Positions 24,628 through 37,416 are shown, counted from the stretch's first letter. The stretch: 64,000 bases of DNA from Tetradesmus obliquus (GCA_030272155.1 CP126201.1:3322501-3386500), one strand, 5' to 3'. Translations and numbers: made by a program. Notes: generated from the sequence alone by a model not told the origin.

Positions 24628-25500
24628 TTAACGCCGCCAGCTGGTGGACACACCGGCATCACCAGCAGCAGCTGAGTCATCAGCAGCGCCATTGTGGGGC
24701 CAGCCCTGGGGCCTCCACACATCTCCCTTGAACCAGGGCTGGCGCCACAGGTCTGTTGAGGGGTGGACGCCTGCCTCTATTGGGTGCAGGTGCGGCTGGG
24801 CGGGTGGGAGCGGCATGGTGGTGCGGGTTGCTGATTCGAGGGGCTTGGCAGGGGCTGCAGGAGAGGAGGGGAGAGGTGGAGGAGGTGGAGGCAGGGAGAG
24901 ATGGCAGGATCAGGCAGGGTTTGTGAGTAGGCGCAGGTATGTAGGGTGCGATGAAAGACGGGGTTGGATCGATGAGGCTCAAGCATGAAGTGGCTGTGCT
25001 GCTGGAGCTGTGTCTGCTGGGAAGGGACACGCGCAGGCATTGGAATGGGCTCAGTCCGTGTTTAAACAATGGTCAGAGCGTAGGCATCGACTAATGCTGC
25101 TGTTGCTGATGCTGTGTCTGCTGCTGTCGCTGCTGCGGGTGCATCAGCAGCTGTGGCTGCATATGCTGTGCCATGCTGCTGCATTGCTGCACACCTGTCT
25201 GGACGTTGTCAGCAGAGGCCATGGGACCCACGCGAGCAGCTTCAGCAATGCAAGCGCCTGTAAAGAGACATGCAATGTCCGTTCAGTGACATTTCAGCTG
25301 GAGCAGTAGCATGTCGATTGGTCAAGGGCTCTTGTCTGGCGCGAAGCTGTGTGAAAAACGTTTCTGCACATACTAGCAACACCGACAGCAAACTACTAAA
25401 CAATTAAATGTATGTTAAATTTAAATTGTAAATCCTGCTGCAATTTGTTCCTACCTGCAACAAGGGCTACCAGGCAGACGCAGACTGCTTTCGAAGCCAT
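24628..25500 (-). CDS. Small secreted Trp-rich protein
   Basis: Three exons read on the minus strand: 25500-25455, 25257-25195 and 24854-24628, with phases 1, 1 and 0 closing at a TAA; 111 residues. The first exon codes a classic signal peptide (MASKAVCVCLVALVAG), with cleavage likely around the Ala/Gly/Cys that follow. The last exon codes a Pro/His-rich stretch and a Trp-rich segment (DLWRQPWFKGDVWRPQGW) before an acidic Ala tail. No known domain recognised. A secreted wall or extracellular peptide is inferred. Evidence is the start, signal peptide, consensus donors and acceptors and phase; transcript support is not available here. Confidence 0.6.
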
Positions 25501-26417
25501 GGCGCGAGAAAGCTGCTGCAAGCAAGCTGAGAGCTTTCGGTCCTGATAGAAAAGTATGACGCAACTACGTAGTAGCAAAAAGCGACTTCAGAATGTCGAG
25601 GCTGGTGTATATGTCGAAGGATGGCAGCCGTTTCGTCACGGGACGCGCCGCGCCCGTCGTAGGATGCCACTACGCTTGCTACCGGTGACACAGGTATGAT
25701 AACTTAGTGATAACTTAGTTATACATCACACCTAGCACTTTATTGACGAAAATCAAAAAATTTTGTAGGTAATTGTATGAAAGTGTGCGCATGTACATGC
25801 TGGCACGTTGAGAGCACGCAACACTATCTCGAGAGATGTGATGGTGAGAACGCTGTGCATACGACACCTGTGCACTCTGTTTGGACCAGGAGCACCTGGC
25901 TGCAAAGTAGTTATCGTTCATATGTGGCTTTTTGGTCTAGCGTTGGCCATTTCGACCCAAGTGCAGCTCCCTTTCCATGTTAGTGCTGAACCAGCAGTGT
26001 TCAGCTACCTGCTGCTGCATGCCACTTTCCATTGAATGTTCACAGGATTGAACCCTTTTCACCCGACACATGGGCATCAAAATTTATCCTTGAAAACATG
26101 CTGGATATTGTCATGTCTTTGTGGCAAAGCCGCACTGACTGCAGCAGTGTGATGTAAGCAGTGTACATGTACTGCAGCACCTGTATAAAAGGGTTATAAC
26201 TGTTCAGCATCAACAAGCAGCCACGTGTTGGTGCGCGTGATATCAGACTTCGTATTCTCTGAAAAGACCAAGCTCCCAGGGAAGGCTGCCAAACTTGCCA
26301 GTAACAGCTGTTCTTACATGTGGGCAAACAATGCACACATCATTACCATGAATAAAAAGTCACATTGAAGCAGGTGCTCCTGCATTCTTAATGATGCACT
26401 GTGCACGCAGATCTATG
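25501..26417. other. Intergenic region
   Basis: Lies between the start of the secreted-protein gene and the 3' end of the protease gene, both on the minus strand. AT-richer than the surroundings. The only signal noted is a possible minus-strand TGTAA near the protease stop. Confidence 0.4.
26314..26318 (-). terminator. Possible TGTAA polyadenylation signal of protease gene
   Basis: TGTAA on the minus strand, 100 bp after the protease stop codon, a typical distance for chlorophycean poly(A) signals. Confidence 0.4.
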
Positions 26418-26927
26418 TCACAAGATGCACACAAAAGGCAGCTTCTCCCCACACCCCTGGTCATTCATCCACACATTGTTGTGCACTGAGCTCAACACAT
26501 CTGTGACCTGCAGGCACATGCGCTCCTGTGCCTGCCCGTTAGGTTCCCCAGGGTTCCACAGCAGCAGGGAATGAAGCTCCTGCACGCCAGCTGGCGTGTC
26601 CCACAGCCACTTGCTGCTGCCTGCTGCTCGCTGCGCACCCACCCACACTGCATTCAAAGGCTCTTGCAACTCTGCAACAGTTAAGGCAATCGCCTGCCTC
26701 AGCTCATGCAGCTCCGCAACCTTGTCAGCAAAGAACAGGCGGGCCCCAGCTCGCTTGCATTTCTGCGCAGCTCTGTCCCAAGTATCAGCTGAAAGCGGCT
26801 GTTTGAAAATAATGACAAGCCTGAGGCTGATCAGTGACTGGTAAAACGTGACGCCTTTAATGTGTGTCAAGCTTACAGGCCTGAACCTAGGAGGCACAGG
26901 TGGCTCCTCGAACATGCCTGCGTCAGC

Positions 26928-26962
<35 letters not shown>

Positions 26963-29900
26963 GTGCAAGGTTGACTGGAATGCTTGGTGCATGACCGTTT
27001 TCTGCGAACTTCAAGCTGGCCAAAGATGCCTGAGTTGAGCAACAAACCTGTACAACTAGCCGGCAGGTGCCACGTGGTTCAGCCACCACACAACACAGCA
27101 CAACACAACACAGCACAGCACACCACAAAGCAAGCTCCAATGTTGTCACTCCTTCTTGCAATGTTGGTGGGCGCCATAATCTGCAGCATGCATGCACACA
27201 CCCTTGCCACATCACCCCCCCCCTACCCCCCCCCCCCCCCCCCTTCCTGTCTTCCTCCCTTCCCCCTCACCTGGTGGCAAGCTGAGCTGCGCAGATGGTG
27301 GGAGCTTGCACAGTGCAGGAATGCCATAGTTAGCGTAGCCACATTTGTATGAAAACCAAGCAGTCACACCAAGCTGGCCAACTTCAGGCCACTTCCAACC
27401 CAGCACACCGCAGTCTTGGCCTTTTTTCATAATTGGCTCATTGGTGGCCCAGTTGCTGTAGGATGCAGCACCAATACTGCCTCCTGCAACATGCGGCAGC
27501 AGCAGGTCAGTCCAAGGGTAAGTGGTGGGCAAACTGCCGTTGCACGGTTGGTACAGCTTCCTGACAAGTACAGCACGCATGCTGGGGCGAGGAGCAGCAT
27601 GCGGAGGTGTGCAGTGCTGCGTGATCAAAGAGCGTGAGTGTGGGCATGGCAGGGAGAATGAACAGCCCTGCTACAGAGCACACATGCACCTGCCAGCCGC
27701 TGGCAGCAGATGTACACGTACAACATGCATGGCAAATTATGCTGCTATGCTGCAACATGTCGGCCCCGCTCTGTCTGTGCAAGCGCACTACATAGTAACA
27801 GACACGCCAAACTTTCATGTGACATGCCAGCTGCTGCACTGCTGCATGCCACACACCTCGGACAAGCGACTGCCATGACCAGCGTGCCTCATTGCCTTCG
27901 CCGGCCGCGCGCTTTAGATCAATCCAAATCACAACGTTGGCGGACCTGGCGTCATGATTTGACTCAGCACGCGGCGCAAGCGTGGCGTTCAGCAGCTGCT
28001 CGACCTGAGCGGTCTCTGCTGCAGAGCTGAACGATGCCAGCTTTCCGCCAGCTATGGCACAAAACCGCACTGCGTGCTCCTGGGATAGGAGCTTTTCCAC
28101 ATACATCCACGTGGCGGTGGGTGTGGCAAGCAGCCGATAGAAGGCCCTGTCATACATATCGCTGATGGCTCGCATGTCTGCCACACCATCCAGGAAGACA
28201 GGCGCCGGTGATGGCTTTGGTGATGCGGCAGCTTGCTGATTTGGCTGAGCGATTGTGCCGGCAGTTGGACGACCACCTGCCGGCGGCATGTCAACAGCAA
28301 CATGTCCATTGCAGCATGTCCGCAGCAGCATGGTGCCAGCAACTTGTGCAAAGTAGCAACGCTGACCAGTGCATCATCAGCAACGTGCTGAACATAGCAT
28401 TAAAACAACGTCACAAAATCTGCACTACAAAGTACAGACAATGCAGCCCACACGCTTGATTGACAAGCACACACGCATCGTTGCTCACAGGCGCAGCCCT
28501 AGTCTTGCTGTCACCTTCATACTCAAAGCAGCAGCAATGCCAAGGCACTTACAACTCCTGCTCACCTGCGGCTGCAGGAGTTGTTGCATTGCAGATCAGC
28601 AGCTGCTTCCCTGTGGGCAGAGCATCCAGGCGATCTAGGCGGTCGGCGTTGTCCAGCAGCAGCTGCTGAATCTTGATGCCAGCTCGTGCAGCAATCCTGG
28701 ACAAAGAATCCCCCTGCCTGGTCTGCAAGCAGTTAACATGCCGCGCGTGCAAACCTTTTCAAGGAGCACAACGTTGTTGTGTACAGCATCTCTACTCGCA
28801 TGCTTACATATACAAAAGCTGCACAGTCACTGTCAGCCACAACTGGTTCACCTGGCAGAAGGAGAAGTTAACCACAAGGCTAAGCAGCCATTCCAGCACA
28901 AGCTGCTGCTTTTGAGATCTGCCGTCACATCCAAGTGCTAGTAACCACTTGAACATGCGCCGTAGCTACACATGCATGCAGAAAACCTTGTGATTTATAC
29001 TGGCAGCTAACACTGGCAGCCTGAATGCTCACGCCTGCCTCGTACTTCACTCTTCAAACACGCGTCCCTCGTACCTGATACCAGTGGCATCCTTTCTTAT
29101 TTTGAACAGGCTTCAGTTGTAGCATTGGGGTGCTGCTGCTGTTGCTTTTAGGGGTCCATTTTACTACATAAGCCTCAGCAAGGATCCCACAGCAGCCAAA
29201 CTTCACCTGCAGAGCAGCAGAGTGGGTAACAGCAGCACACGGCGTGATGCGCTGGTGCTGCAGTGGGTTGTGACACGCTGCATCATGAGGCACATGTGCC
29301 TGCGTGTACACGCAGTAGCTTGCTGCGGGGCTGCCATGCACATCACAGTTTGGCTGTTGCAAGTGACAGCCACACGACTGTCTCATCGAATGTAATTACC
29401 ATGTGTATAACGTGTCCGTATATCTGCGCCAGAGGATGCCGGTGTCACCTGTACCAATGCAATGCAATGCCCATAACACACCTCACAGCGAAAACAAAAC
29501 CTGGACAACTATCTTTTGGGCCCTGCATGCTGCCCCTTGCATCCCTAGCTCACCCTAAACAGCCCTCCATCTGCAAAGGTCTTGCCCCAGCTGTTCAGGC
29601 ACAGCCAGTAGCCATCGTCAGTGCCCGCTCCATGGTAGCCAACGATAGTCACTGCATGCCATTCAGAGAACTTTGCGCCTGGTCCAGGAGCGTAGACAGC
29701 CTTTGCGTTGCCAGGCTTTTTGAAGAAGGTTTGAAAGTCACTCATGACGATAAAGCTGGTGACAACTGCACCTGCATAAAGTGCAGCCACCATGAGCCCA
29801 AGCATGGCCAGCAGCAGGTGTCAAACAGCAGCAAGCATTACACACATGGTGTGTATGGACACATCGGACAAGCGGCAGCATCAGCAGGGCAGTGCAGCTG

Positions 29901-31164
29901 CAGCAGCTGATGATACAGGTGCAGGCAATTGTGCACAACATGTGTGGCTGTGTCTTTAGGAGCTGTTTACGACAACGGTGCTGCTGCTCAGCAGCGTGCT
30001 GCGCGTGTTTCAAGCATGGTGCGCCTCGCAGCTGAAAGCTCTAGAGACACTCAGGCACAAGAAACGGCCAGCCGCGGGGCTCTCGTCACAGCGCTGCTGC
30101 TGCTGCTGCTGCTGCATGCACAGCAGGTGCTGGGGCAGCGCTGCCCCTGTGACGCGAGCAGCAGATCGCATCTCTCACCTGACTCCCAAATATGGCGCTG
30201 CGCATTCCACTCATCCCTCACCACCTCATAATTGAAGTTCCCCTGTGTCACATGCGGGTTGGCGGCCTGGCACTTTGGTGTGCAGACGTAAGCAGCAGTG
30301 TCGGACGCGTAGCTGGGGACATAGGGGAGGCAGCTGCTGCTGAGCAGCCGCCTGCCCCGAAGCTCCTTCAAAGCTGCTGCCAGGTTCCAAGTGCTGTCGC
30401 ACGTGCGCGCATCTGGGCCGCAGAAAAAGAGGTCCTGCACAGACAGCAGCAGCTGCTGCACGTCCATCTGCAGTGACGACGCTACTGCGGCTTGTGCTGC
30501 TGCTACGACTGCAAATGCAGTGCAGCTGGTGCAGTATTGCCCTTGGTTGCCTGGCTCTGCTTGGATGATGCGCACTCCGCCAGTGTGTGTTACATTGGTG
30601 GATGAATAGCTGAGTGGTGATGTTGCAACCACCAGCTGGCGGTACGCATCAAACCCATTAGGGCCACCGCTTGCTGCTGCAGCGCACAAGGCGATAGGTG
30701 CACCAGGCGTTTGCTTCTGTTTTTTGCACTCATTTTTGCCATTCTTTGGTCAGTTTTGGCCGAAAGTTTTACCAAGAGAGTACAATTGAGTTATCTTCTG
30801 GTCCCTTTGCCAGATGCTGTCAGCGCCAAACTTGAGCGACACGGGTGGCTCGTACCCCTGCCCTGCAGGATCAACATTCAACAGCAGTGTTAAGAGACAC
30901 GCGCGCTATGGAGCACGCTGATGCGTTGAGTACCTGCATTGAGTAAGCTTACATGCTGATGTGCATCAAACGTGGCTAATCAGCCACTGGTGTCACTGGC
31001 ACAGCAGTTGCCCAGCAGTGGTTCCTCCACCATTGAGCCACGCCGTGCACGGTCGGCTCACCATTGACGTTGCTGGACAATGTGAAAACAGCGATGACCC
31101 CGCAGACAATCCAAAAGCAGCTGGCTCTGAGCGAAGAGCGAGGAGGGCAGTAACCCTGCCTCAT
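26418..31164 (-). CDS. Papain-like (C1A) protease with LysM and two C-type lectin domains
   Basis: Nine minus-strand exons: 31164-31062, 30862-30773, 30676-30179, 29771-29554, 29206-29075, 28722-28566, 28276-about 27857, 27560-27271 and 27055-26418; about 849 residues. All junctions close in phase except exon 7 to 8, where a donor 2 nt away from the best consensus is needed. Residues about 15-32 are a hydrophobic segment after basic residues (signal peptide or type II anchor). The C1A domain has the Cys loop GNQGQYCTSCTAF (Cys about 116), the His in SEWHAVTIVGY (about 269) and the Asn in CLNSWGKTF (about 290). The usual Trp after the catalytic Cys is Thr, and the loop has one extra residue, so activity is uncertain. 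No I29 propeptide is seen. A LysM follows (about 348-395, QGDSLSRIA to GKQLLIC), then a C-type lectin domain across exons 7-8 and a second in exon 9 with the EPN sugar-binding motif and the ending PFVCIL. LysM binds chitin or peptidoglycan sugars. A secreted, glycan-targeted protease is inferred. Confidence 0.85.
26929..26961 (-). repeat. Poly-Ala-coding GCT run in the protease gene
   Basis: Triplet run coding about 12 Ala between the two lectin domains; a linker by position. Confidence 0.7.
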
Positions 31165-32235
31165 TGGGTGACTTGGTGCTGCTCGTTCGACCTGTGACAG
31201 ACCAGGTAAAGCTGTTCGCGAACGGTTACACGATAACGTTGCGCAGGTCATTTGCATCCCGTGAATATGATCTTGCCTGGTGCCCGGGTGCCCCGTGCTG
31301 TAGTATGAGTAGGCTGGCCCGTCAGGTCGGTTGGAAGGTTGCCTCCTGTTATGTAATGGGTTACGTCGTGATAGTTTCGTTGGGTACTAGGAATACATGA
31401 CGTATTTGCAGATTTTCTCTCCTCTTGTTCCAGCTGCAGCGGTTTCCCTGCCTGCATCTGCGCCACAGCTGGGACTGTACAGCAGCAGCAGCTGCAGTCC
31501 CAACTGAAGCATCTTCAATCAGATGCACAACACACACTGTTTCCGCCGCCATTGTAAACCTTCGATCGTGTTTATCTGGAAAGCAAGCAACTTATACACA
31601 CCAGCAAGCCACAACAAACCAGAAAAAAATCCCCATTCACACTGACTTACCTTCCGGAGGCCGGATCCGGCTGCTTCAACGCACATCCAAAACCATGCCA
31701 AGGCATGTACAGGCATGACACATAGAAATCGTGCACAACAACCCTGGATGCCAACAAGGACGCTCTCCAACAGCACATCCCATCGCTGACTGTTTGATAC
31801 AACCCTGTACTGCTCACGTGTGCACCAATGCTACAACACGCAAAAGCAAAAACGTTGACCACAACCACAATAGCACCCTCCACAGCACAAGCTTGGCAAA
31901 ATTGCGACAGCCAGGAAATGCGAAGGCACAACCGGCAAAGCAAACAACATCCTGCCATTTCAACTCAACTACAGCGGATGCACTGCATCCACTCTGTGCG
32001 TGCCGCGTCCTGCAACAACAAACCGCATGGAAGCCATCGCACAATAGATGCTGTGTGCTGTGCACCCTGCCAGCATATCGCTGTAGCAGTCTTAGGCAAC
32101 AGCCCCATCAAGCAGCACACACTCTATGCACATAATCATACAACCACCACAGACATACCAACACCGACAGGATCTCATTGAGCATCCACTGCATGCATAC
32201 ACCGCACGCCTCCTAAACAGCACATGGGTGTGCTT
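31165..32235. other. Intergenic region, 5' flank of protease and 3' flank of LEA-1
   Basis: Part of 31830-32230 resembles 35230-35700, the flank of a relic LEA end, so the LEA duplication included the 3' flank. A 64-codon open frame at 31552-31361 (-) starting MAAETVCVVHLIED is protein-like but has no clear continuation. Confidence 0.45.
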
Positions 32236-32822
32236 TTACGCGCCCTCAAAGGCCTTGCGGGCACCCTCATCTCCCGCGTCCTCCTGCCCTGCCTCCTTCT
32301 TATACACCTCTGCCTCCTCAACACCAGCACCCGCCTCGGCCCCCACACCATACACCTGCGCCACACGCTCAGCAGTGCTGTCAGAAGTGGCAGCACCTGC
32401 CGACTCAGCACGCCCCACATTCATTGCATCGTCACCAGCAGCCAGCCGTCCTTCAGGCATACCATCCACTGATCCCGCCCTGCCTGCAGTGTCGCTGCTG
32501 CTGCTGCTGCTTGCAGACTTCATACCAGGCTCAGCACCACCGCTTGAGCCCTGCGCCCTCATCTGGTCCATTCCCTCCCCAAACTCGCTTGCCCCGCCGC
32601 CATAGCCGCCAGCACCACCCACTGCCCCTGCCATGCCCTTGTTAGAAGCGTCAACATCACCCTGGGTCTCGCGCTCGGAGGAAGGTACCTGGGTCGAACC
32701 CTGAGTCTCACGCTCAGTGTACTTTTTGCTCTCTGCGGGGTCCATGGCGGGGTTGGTGTCAGAGGAGGGCACCTCCCAGCCTGTCGACACCTCCTGGGGG
32801 CCACCTGGGGCCTGCCCGGTCT

Positions 32823-32860
<38 letters not shown>

Positions 32861-33122
32861 GGTCAGCAGCAGCAGCAGGGTGAGTGACTAGCGTGCAAGA
32901 CTAGCCATACAACTGCTGACATGTGCTAGGTCAGCTGTGCGACGCTGTGTAAGCAGCAGCACTGCAATCACGCATGCACTGATGATAGGCCTCGCAGGGC
33001 AGCTGTCATGGCACAGGAAGGCTCTAACTGTTCAAACAAAGTATGCAGAGGTGCTGCTCACCTGCCCCTCAGCGCCTGCGCTCTTCTCATCACCAGCCTC
33101 AGTGGCAGCCATGCCACTGACA

Positions 33123-33175
<53 letters not shown>

Positions 33176-33518
33176 CAGCAGCAGCAAATGCAGATGAGAT
33201 CAATGGCAGAGTGCATGGGGCTGCAACTGGCACCAGTGCTGCGAAGCTGCGTTGCAGGGACCAACACGCTGAGTCAGCACACTGATTGGGCTCCTCCCCA
33301 ACAGGGCGATGGCGAGACTGTCAACATGTGCATTGCATGTACGCACCTAGGTCCTTCGAATTTGCGCTGGTTTCAAAATGCAACGAGAAGAAAAACATGA
33401 CGCTGCGCATTCTTTGTATGCCCATCACATCCCCTCACTCCTGCTGCTGCTCCCCGGTGGGCTGGGCGGCTTGGCCAGCAGTGGCACGGTCGCCCTCAGG
33501 CGCACCCCTGGAATAGCA

Positions 33519-33551
<33 letters not shown>

Positions 33552-34346
33552 TGATGATGAGAACTGTTCCATGCAACGCAGAGGAGTAGCAGGCCAGCAA
33601 TATGTACAGTTTGCTACAAGCTTTCAGCGCTGAAAGCACAAGCGCCTATTTCAGGCGTGTCATGTCCATGCATGCCGGCATGGTGCAATGCACGTGTGTA
33701 CAGCACGTGTGCGTGCCGCTGCCGTGCATTCAGCCTACACTGCTTTAATAGATGGCAATGCAATACTGACTAAACATCAAATTGCAATCGCCCATCACGA
33801 GTCACGGTGCTTCTTGCAGGGACAATCAATTGTATTTTTAAATATGCTGCGCCTCACCCTTGCTTGGTGCTCTGGGCCTGCTTGTCGTCACTCATGGGGC
33901 TTGTCTTCATCTTCTGCCTGCAGGACAGGGCACCACCAAATAACACAGGGCACTAAAAACAGCGCGATATATGATGGAAGCATGGCGTAAAGCAGCGTCC
34001 AGTCAACAATGCAGCTGCAGGCAGTTGCGTAGCCTTGCAGTGAGTTTGTCCAGATGTTCAGGCGCTCACAAAGACAGCACCAGCCCAGCACTTACTTGCC
34101 CTGCAGAATCTCTCCGCTCTCACTGACCAGCTGATCGTCATTCTTCTCTCCACTGTCTGAAGAACGCATCAGCACAGCAGTACGCCTGGGCGCTGAGAAG
34201 AATGCAGGCTTAGACAGCAGCAGGGGCGCTGCTGCTGGCAGCAGGGCCCGGTTTGAGGCAGCTGCTGCGCCAGGGCGACGCCTTGCGACAGCGTGAATGC
34301 TAGCAGGAGCTGCTGCGGCCCTGAAGGAAAGGCAAGCTGGAGACAT
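32236..34346 (-). CDS. LEA-like acidic protein with organelle transit peptide (LEA-1)
   Basis: Five exons: 34346-34096, 33917-33858, 33507-33439, 33116-33062 and 32820-32236, every phase closing; 339 residues. Residues 1-55 are rich in Ala, Ser and Arg and poor in acids (starts MSPACLSFRAAAAPASIHAV), typical of a chloroplast transit peptide. The rest is hydrophilic and disordered: short Asp/Glu/Lys/Gln segments, then GWEVPSSDTNP and SKKYTERETQGS, a Gly-rich patch (GGAGGYGGGASEFGEGM), and a charged end, EVYKKEAGQ to KAFEGA. The last exon has the same two blocks as LEA-2, so the genes are tandem paralogues. Family assignment rests on composition only; a desiccation or stress protectant in the plastid is inferred. 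Long CAG runs flank two acceptors. Confidence 0.7.
32822..32862 (-). repeat. (CTG)n acceptor tract (LEA-1)
   Basis: On the coding strand a CTG run ends directly in the CTGCAG acceptor of the last exon. Confidence 0.8.
33122..33186 (-). repeat. (CTG)n tract in LEA-1 intron
   Basis: On the coding strand about 20 CTG/CTA triplets run up to CCTGTCAG, the acceptor of the exon starting at 33116. Confidence 0.8.
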
Positions 34347-35229
34347 GGCTGGTGCGATTGACTCGACTTGATTCTGCTACTGCGGAGGGAAGCAAAATGA
34401 ATCAGGGATCACGTTCCTGAGTCGAACAGCAGCTTAAGAAATAGACGTTACGGATTATTGACCAATGTGCGTGCTTTTGCAGGACTCTATGCACTTGGCG
34501 AGCTGTGAGGGTCTGCCAGCTGGATCAACCCGTCACGTCCAAGGTGCGTGCGTAACGTTCTGACGAGCCTCGTGCGGACCAGCAGGGGTTCTACAGGTAC
34601 TCACGACATATTACATTGGTTCATCGTGTTGGTAAGCATTGGCAGCTGTGTTACCATCAGCAGCCGATGCAGCTGCACGACGTGCTTGGCAGCTTTCACA
34701 GGTGAACTTGTATTCCACAAGTCGCATGCTTGCCATCCGCTAATAACATCATCCAAAATACAATTTTCTTGCATTTTCGGATATGTTGGGGCCTGCGAGG
34801 AGCCACACCTGACATGGTAAGAACGCTGCTGCATACGACAGCTGCTGCATTTTGAATGGCCACGCGCCTCCTGACTGCAAACTTTACTCGCTCGCAATTC
34901 ATACACTCATTCAGGCTTACTTCAATGCGCTCCAGCATCAGCTTCCAGGCAATGCTGGAGATTCACACTAGCAGTGTTCAGCTAGCGGCTGCGACATACC
35001 ACCTACTGGGATTGTTACTCATCTAGACCAGTCAACATCACCACACGGGCAGCTGCGTGAAATAGTATGTAACATCATTTCATGTTTTGCAGGTGGGGGA
35101 CAAGCATTGAAGGACCTGTGCGACCGACCTGGCACTCCACAAACTGCATGACTCAACACAGCAGCTCTTCTGGCTGACCGAGGTTACAAAAGACCCCGTA
35201 CTGCTGACTCAATTTGTAATGCAACAACA
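34347..35229. other. Intergenic region upstream of LEA-1
   Basis: Presumed promoter of LEA-1. No exon or clear core promoter motif recognised. Confidence 0.4.
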
Positions 35230-35860
35230 ACAGAAGTGCACAGGTTGCCCCCGAAAACAACACACCTTGCACGGCACCAACTCAGCACAAAAGTGGCAGG
35301 CAGGACATGAAAGGCAAAACTGGCAAAACAAACAACGCACCGCCATTGCAAAGTTGGCTGCGGCAGATGCACGTGCACTGCACTGCAGCAACTTGCTGCG
35401 TGGCGTGCCTCAAAACAACTCAGCTGCATGGCATACTTGCATCAACTTGCTTGCTTGGCCCATGGCATTCACCACGCATACATGCGGACTGTGGCAGCCT
35501 CAACAAACTTTGAAACAGCTGCGACAGCTTCATCAAGAAGCGCCAGCATACCCCGCATATGGACAATCTTGAAGCACTGCTGTACAGGTGCAACTGCCAC
35601 ACTGACAACCTCTCACTGTGCACAAACTACACGAACACACTGCACATCAGGCAAGCACCTCAACCAGCGCATGTAACATACAGCGAGTGACACATCACTT
35701 TTGGAAATGAATTCAGGCGCCCTCAAAGGCCTTGCTTGCACCCTCGCCACCCTGCTCCTCCTGCCCTGCCTCTTTCTTTAAAAGATACTGCAACTTTTCC
35801 ATCAATGAACCTCCGGTGATACACCTCCGCCTCCACAACAACAGCACCAGACATGTCAAA
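35230..35860 (-). pseudogene. Relic of a LEA C-terminus and its 3' flank
   Basis: At 35860-35713 the minus strand repeats the last codons of LEA-1/LEA-2 in worn form: VVVEAEVY is followed by a damaged stretch and a GAGGAGCAGGGTGGCGAGG string ending in a GGCGCCTGA stop, matching EAEVYKKEAGQ to AFEGA plus stop. The next about 480 bp resemble the 3' flank of LEA-1. It lies directly after the LEA-2 stop, so it could be a donor-type echo of the final exon or the remnant of a third gene. Confidence 0.6.
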
Positions 35861-35970
35861 CACTGCCACACCAACACTAGCAGGCCCTTCTCGCTGCATA
35901 CATGTACAATACAGCACGTACTGGCTCAAACCACACGCGCAACAGGCAGCACAACCTGCTAGCAAACCCT

Positions 35971-37372
35971 TCAGGCGCCCTCAAAGGCCTTGCGGGCACC
36001 CTCATCCCCCACCTCCTCCTGCCCTGCCTCCTTCTTATACACCTCCGCCTCCTCAACACCAGCACCCGCCTCAGCCCCCACACCATACACCTGCGCCACA
36101 CGCTCAGCAGTGCTGTCAGACGTAGCCGCACCTGCTGACTCGTCACGCCTCACACTCGTTGCTGCCTGAGCATCATCACCACCAGCAGCAAGCTGACCCT
36201 CAGGCAGACCCTCATTCCCCGCCCTGCCAGATGCTGCGCCGCTGCTGCTGCTTGCAGACTTCATACGGGATTCTCCTGCAGCAGCATCGCCTGAGCCCTG
36301 CGCCCTCATCTGGTCCATTCCCTCCCCAAACTCGCTTGCACCGCCGCCATAGCCGCCGGCACCGCCCACTGCCCCTGCCATACCCAGTCCATCTGCCCTG
36401 CCCAGGCTAGGAGCACCAGAGTCTGCAGTCCTCTCCTCGCCACCTGCAGCAGCAGCATCCAGTGCCCCCACTCGCTCAGAGTCCCTGCGTGCTAGGCCCT
36501 CCCCTGTTCCCAGTGCTCCTGCAAGGTCCATTCCATCCTGCTGCATCAAACTGGGTGCCCCCACATCTGCCTTTACTGCTGCCTCGGCATCTGGCAAGCC
36601 TCCCCAGTCCCACTTCTGATCTGCTGTGTCCCATCCAGCATCAGAAGCAGGCGCAGCAGATGCAGCTGCAGCTGCGGATGCAGGCATTGCTGCCTCCCGG
36701 CCACGCTGCCCCTGCTGCTGCTGCTGCTGCTGCCCAGAACCGCTGCCGCCAGAACCGCCCTCACCTGCAATTGCAGACAGATTGCCGCCAGGGGCAGCAG
36801 CAGCAGCAGCAGCAGCGTGCGGCGCGTCAGCAGCAGCAGAGGCCAGATCGCCAGATCCTGCTGCTGCTGCTGCTGCGGGCATTGGCAGGCCTTCAATGCT
36901 GCTGTGCGGAGTGTAAGCAGTAGGGTCTGTAGCACCCCTGCTGCCACGAGCACTGCGGCGGTGGAAGCTGCGGCTACTCAAGGGGTCAACGTTGCTGCTG
37001 CTGCTGCCGCTGCTGCCGCCAAACTCTCCTGCAAAGTCATCTGTTGACCTGTATGCATAGTACCCGCCCTCTACTGCCTCACCCATCCCCAGTGCATCAC
37101 TCAGCCCTGACACATCACCCCAAGTAAACCCTTCCTGCAAGCCACCACTGCTGCCGCTGCTGCCGCCACCGCTGTCGCTGCTGGCACCCCTGCTAGTTTC
37201 CTGCAAGTCCCCCTGCTGCTGCTGCTGCTGCTGCTGCTGCAGACTCTGTGATGACATCTCCGTGAGCCTCTCAGAGGTCTCAGGGGAGCCGTAGTCTGCT
37301 GCTGTGCGCGCTGTGCTGGCCAGGACATCTCCAAGGCCACTGCCAGTCTCGCCCTGCCCTGCTGGCGCACGA

Positions 37373-37416
<44 letters not shown>

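Noticed and set aside
27222-27244. Poly-C runs here and near 43651-43669, and a poly-G run near 61574
   Set aside because: Simple homopolymers in introns; possible assembly error points, no feature supported.
29263-29910. 215-codon plus-strand frame
   Set aside because: Lies antisense to the protease exons with His and Asn; those exons have clear family motifs.
31361-31552. Minus-strand frame beginning MAAETVCVVHLIED as first exon of the protease gene
   Set aside because: A better start with a hydrophobic leader exists at 31164 and joins exon 2 in phase; no donor links this frame onward.
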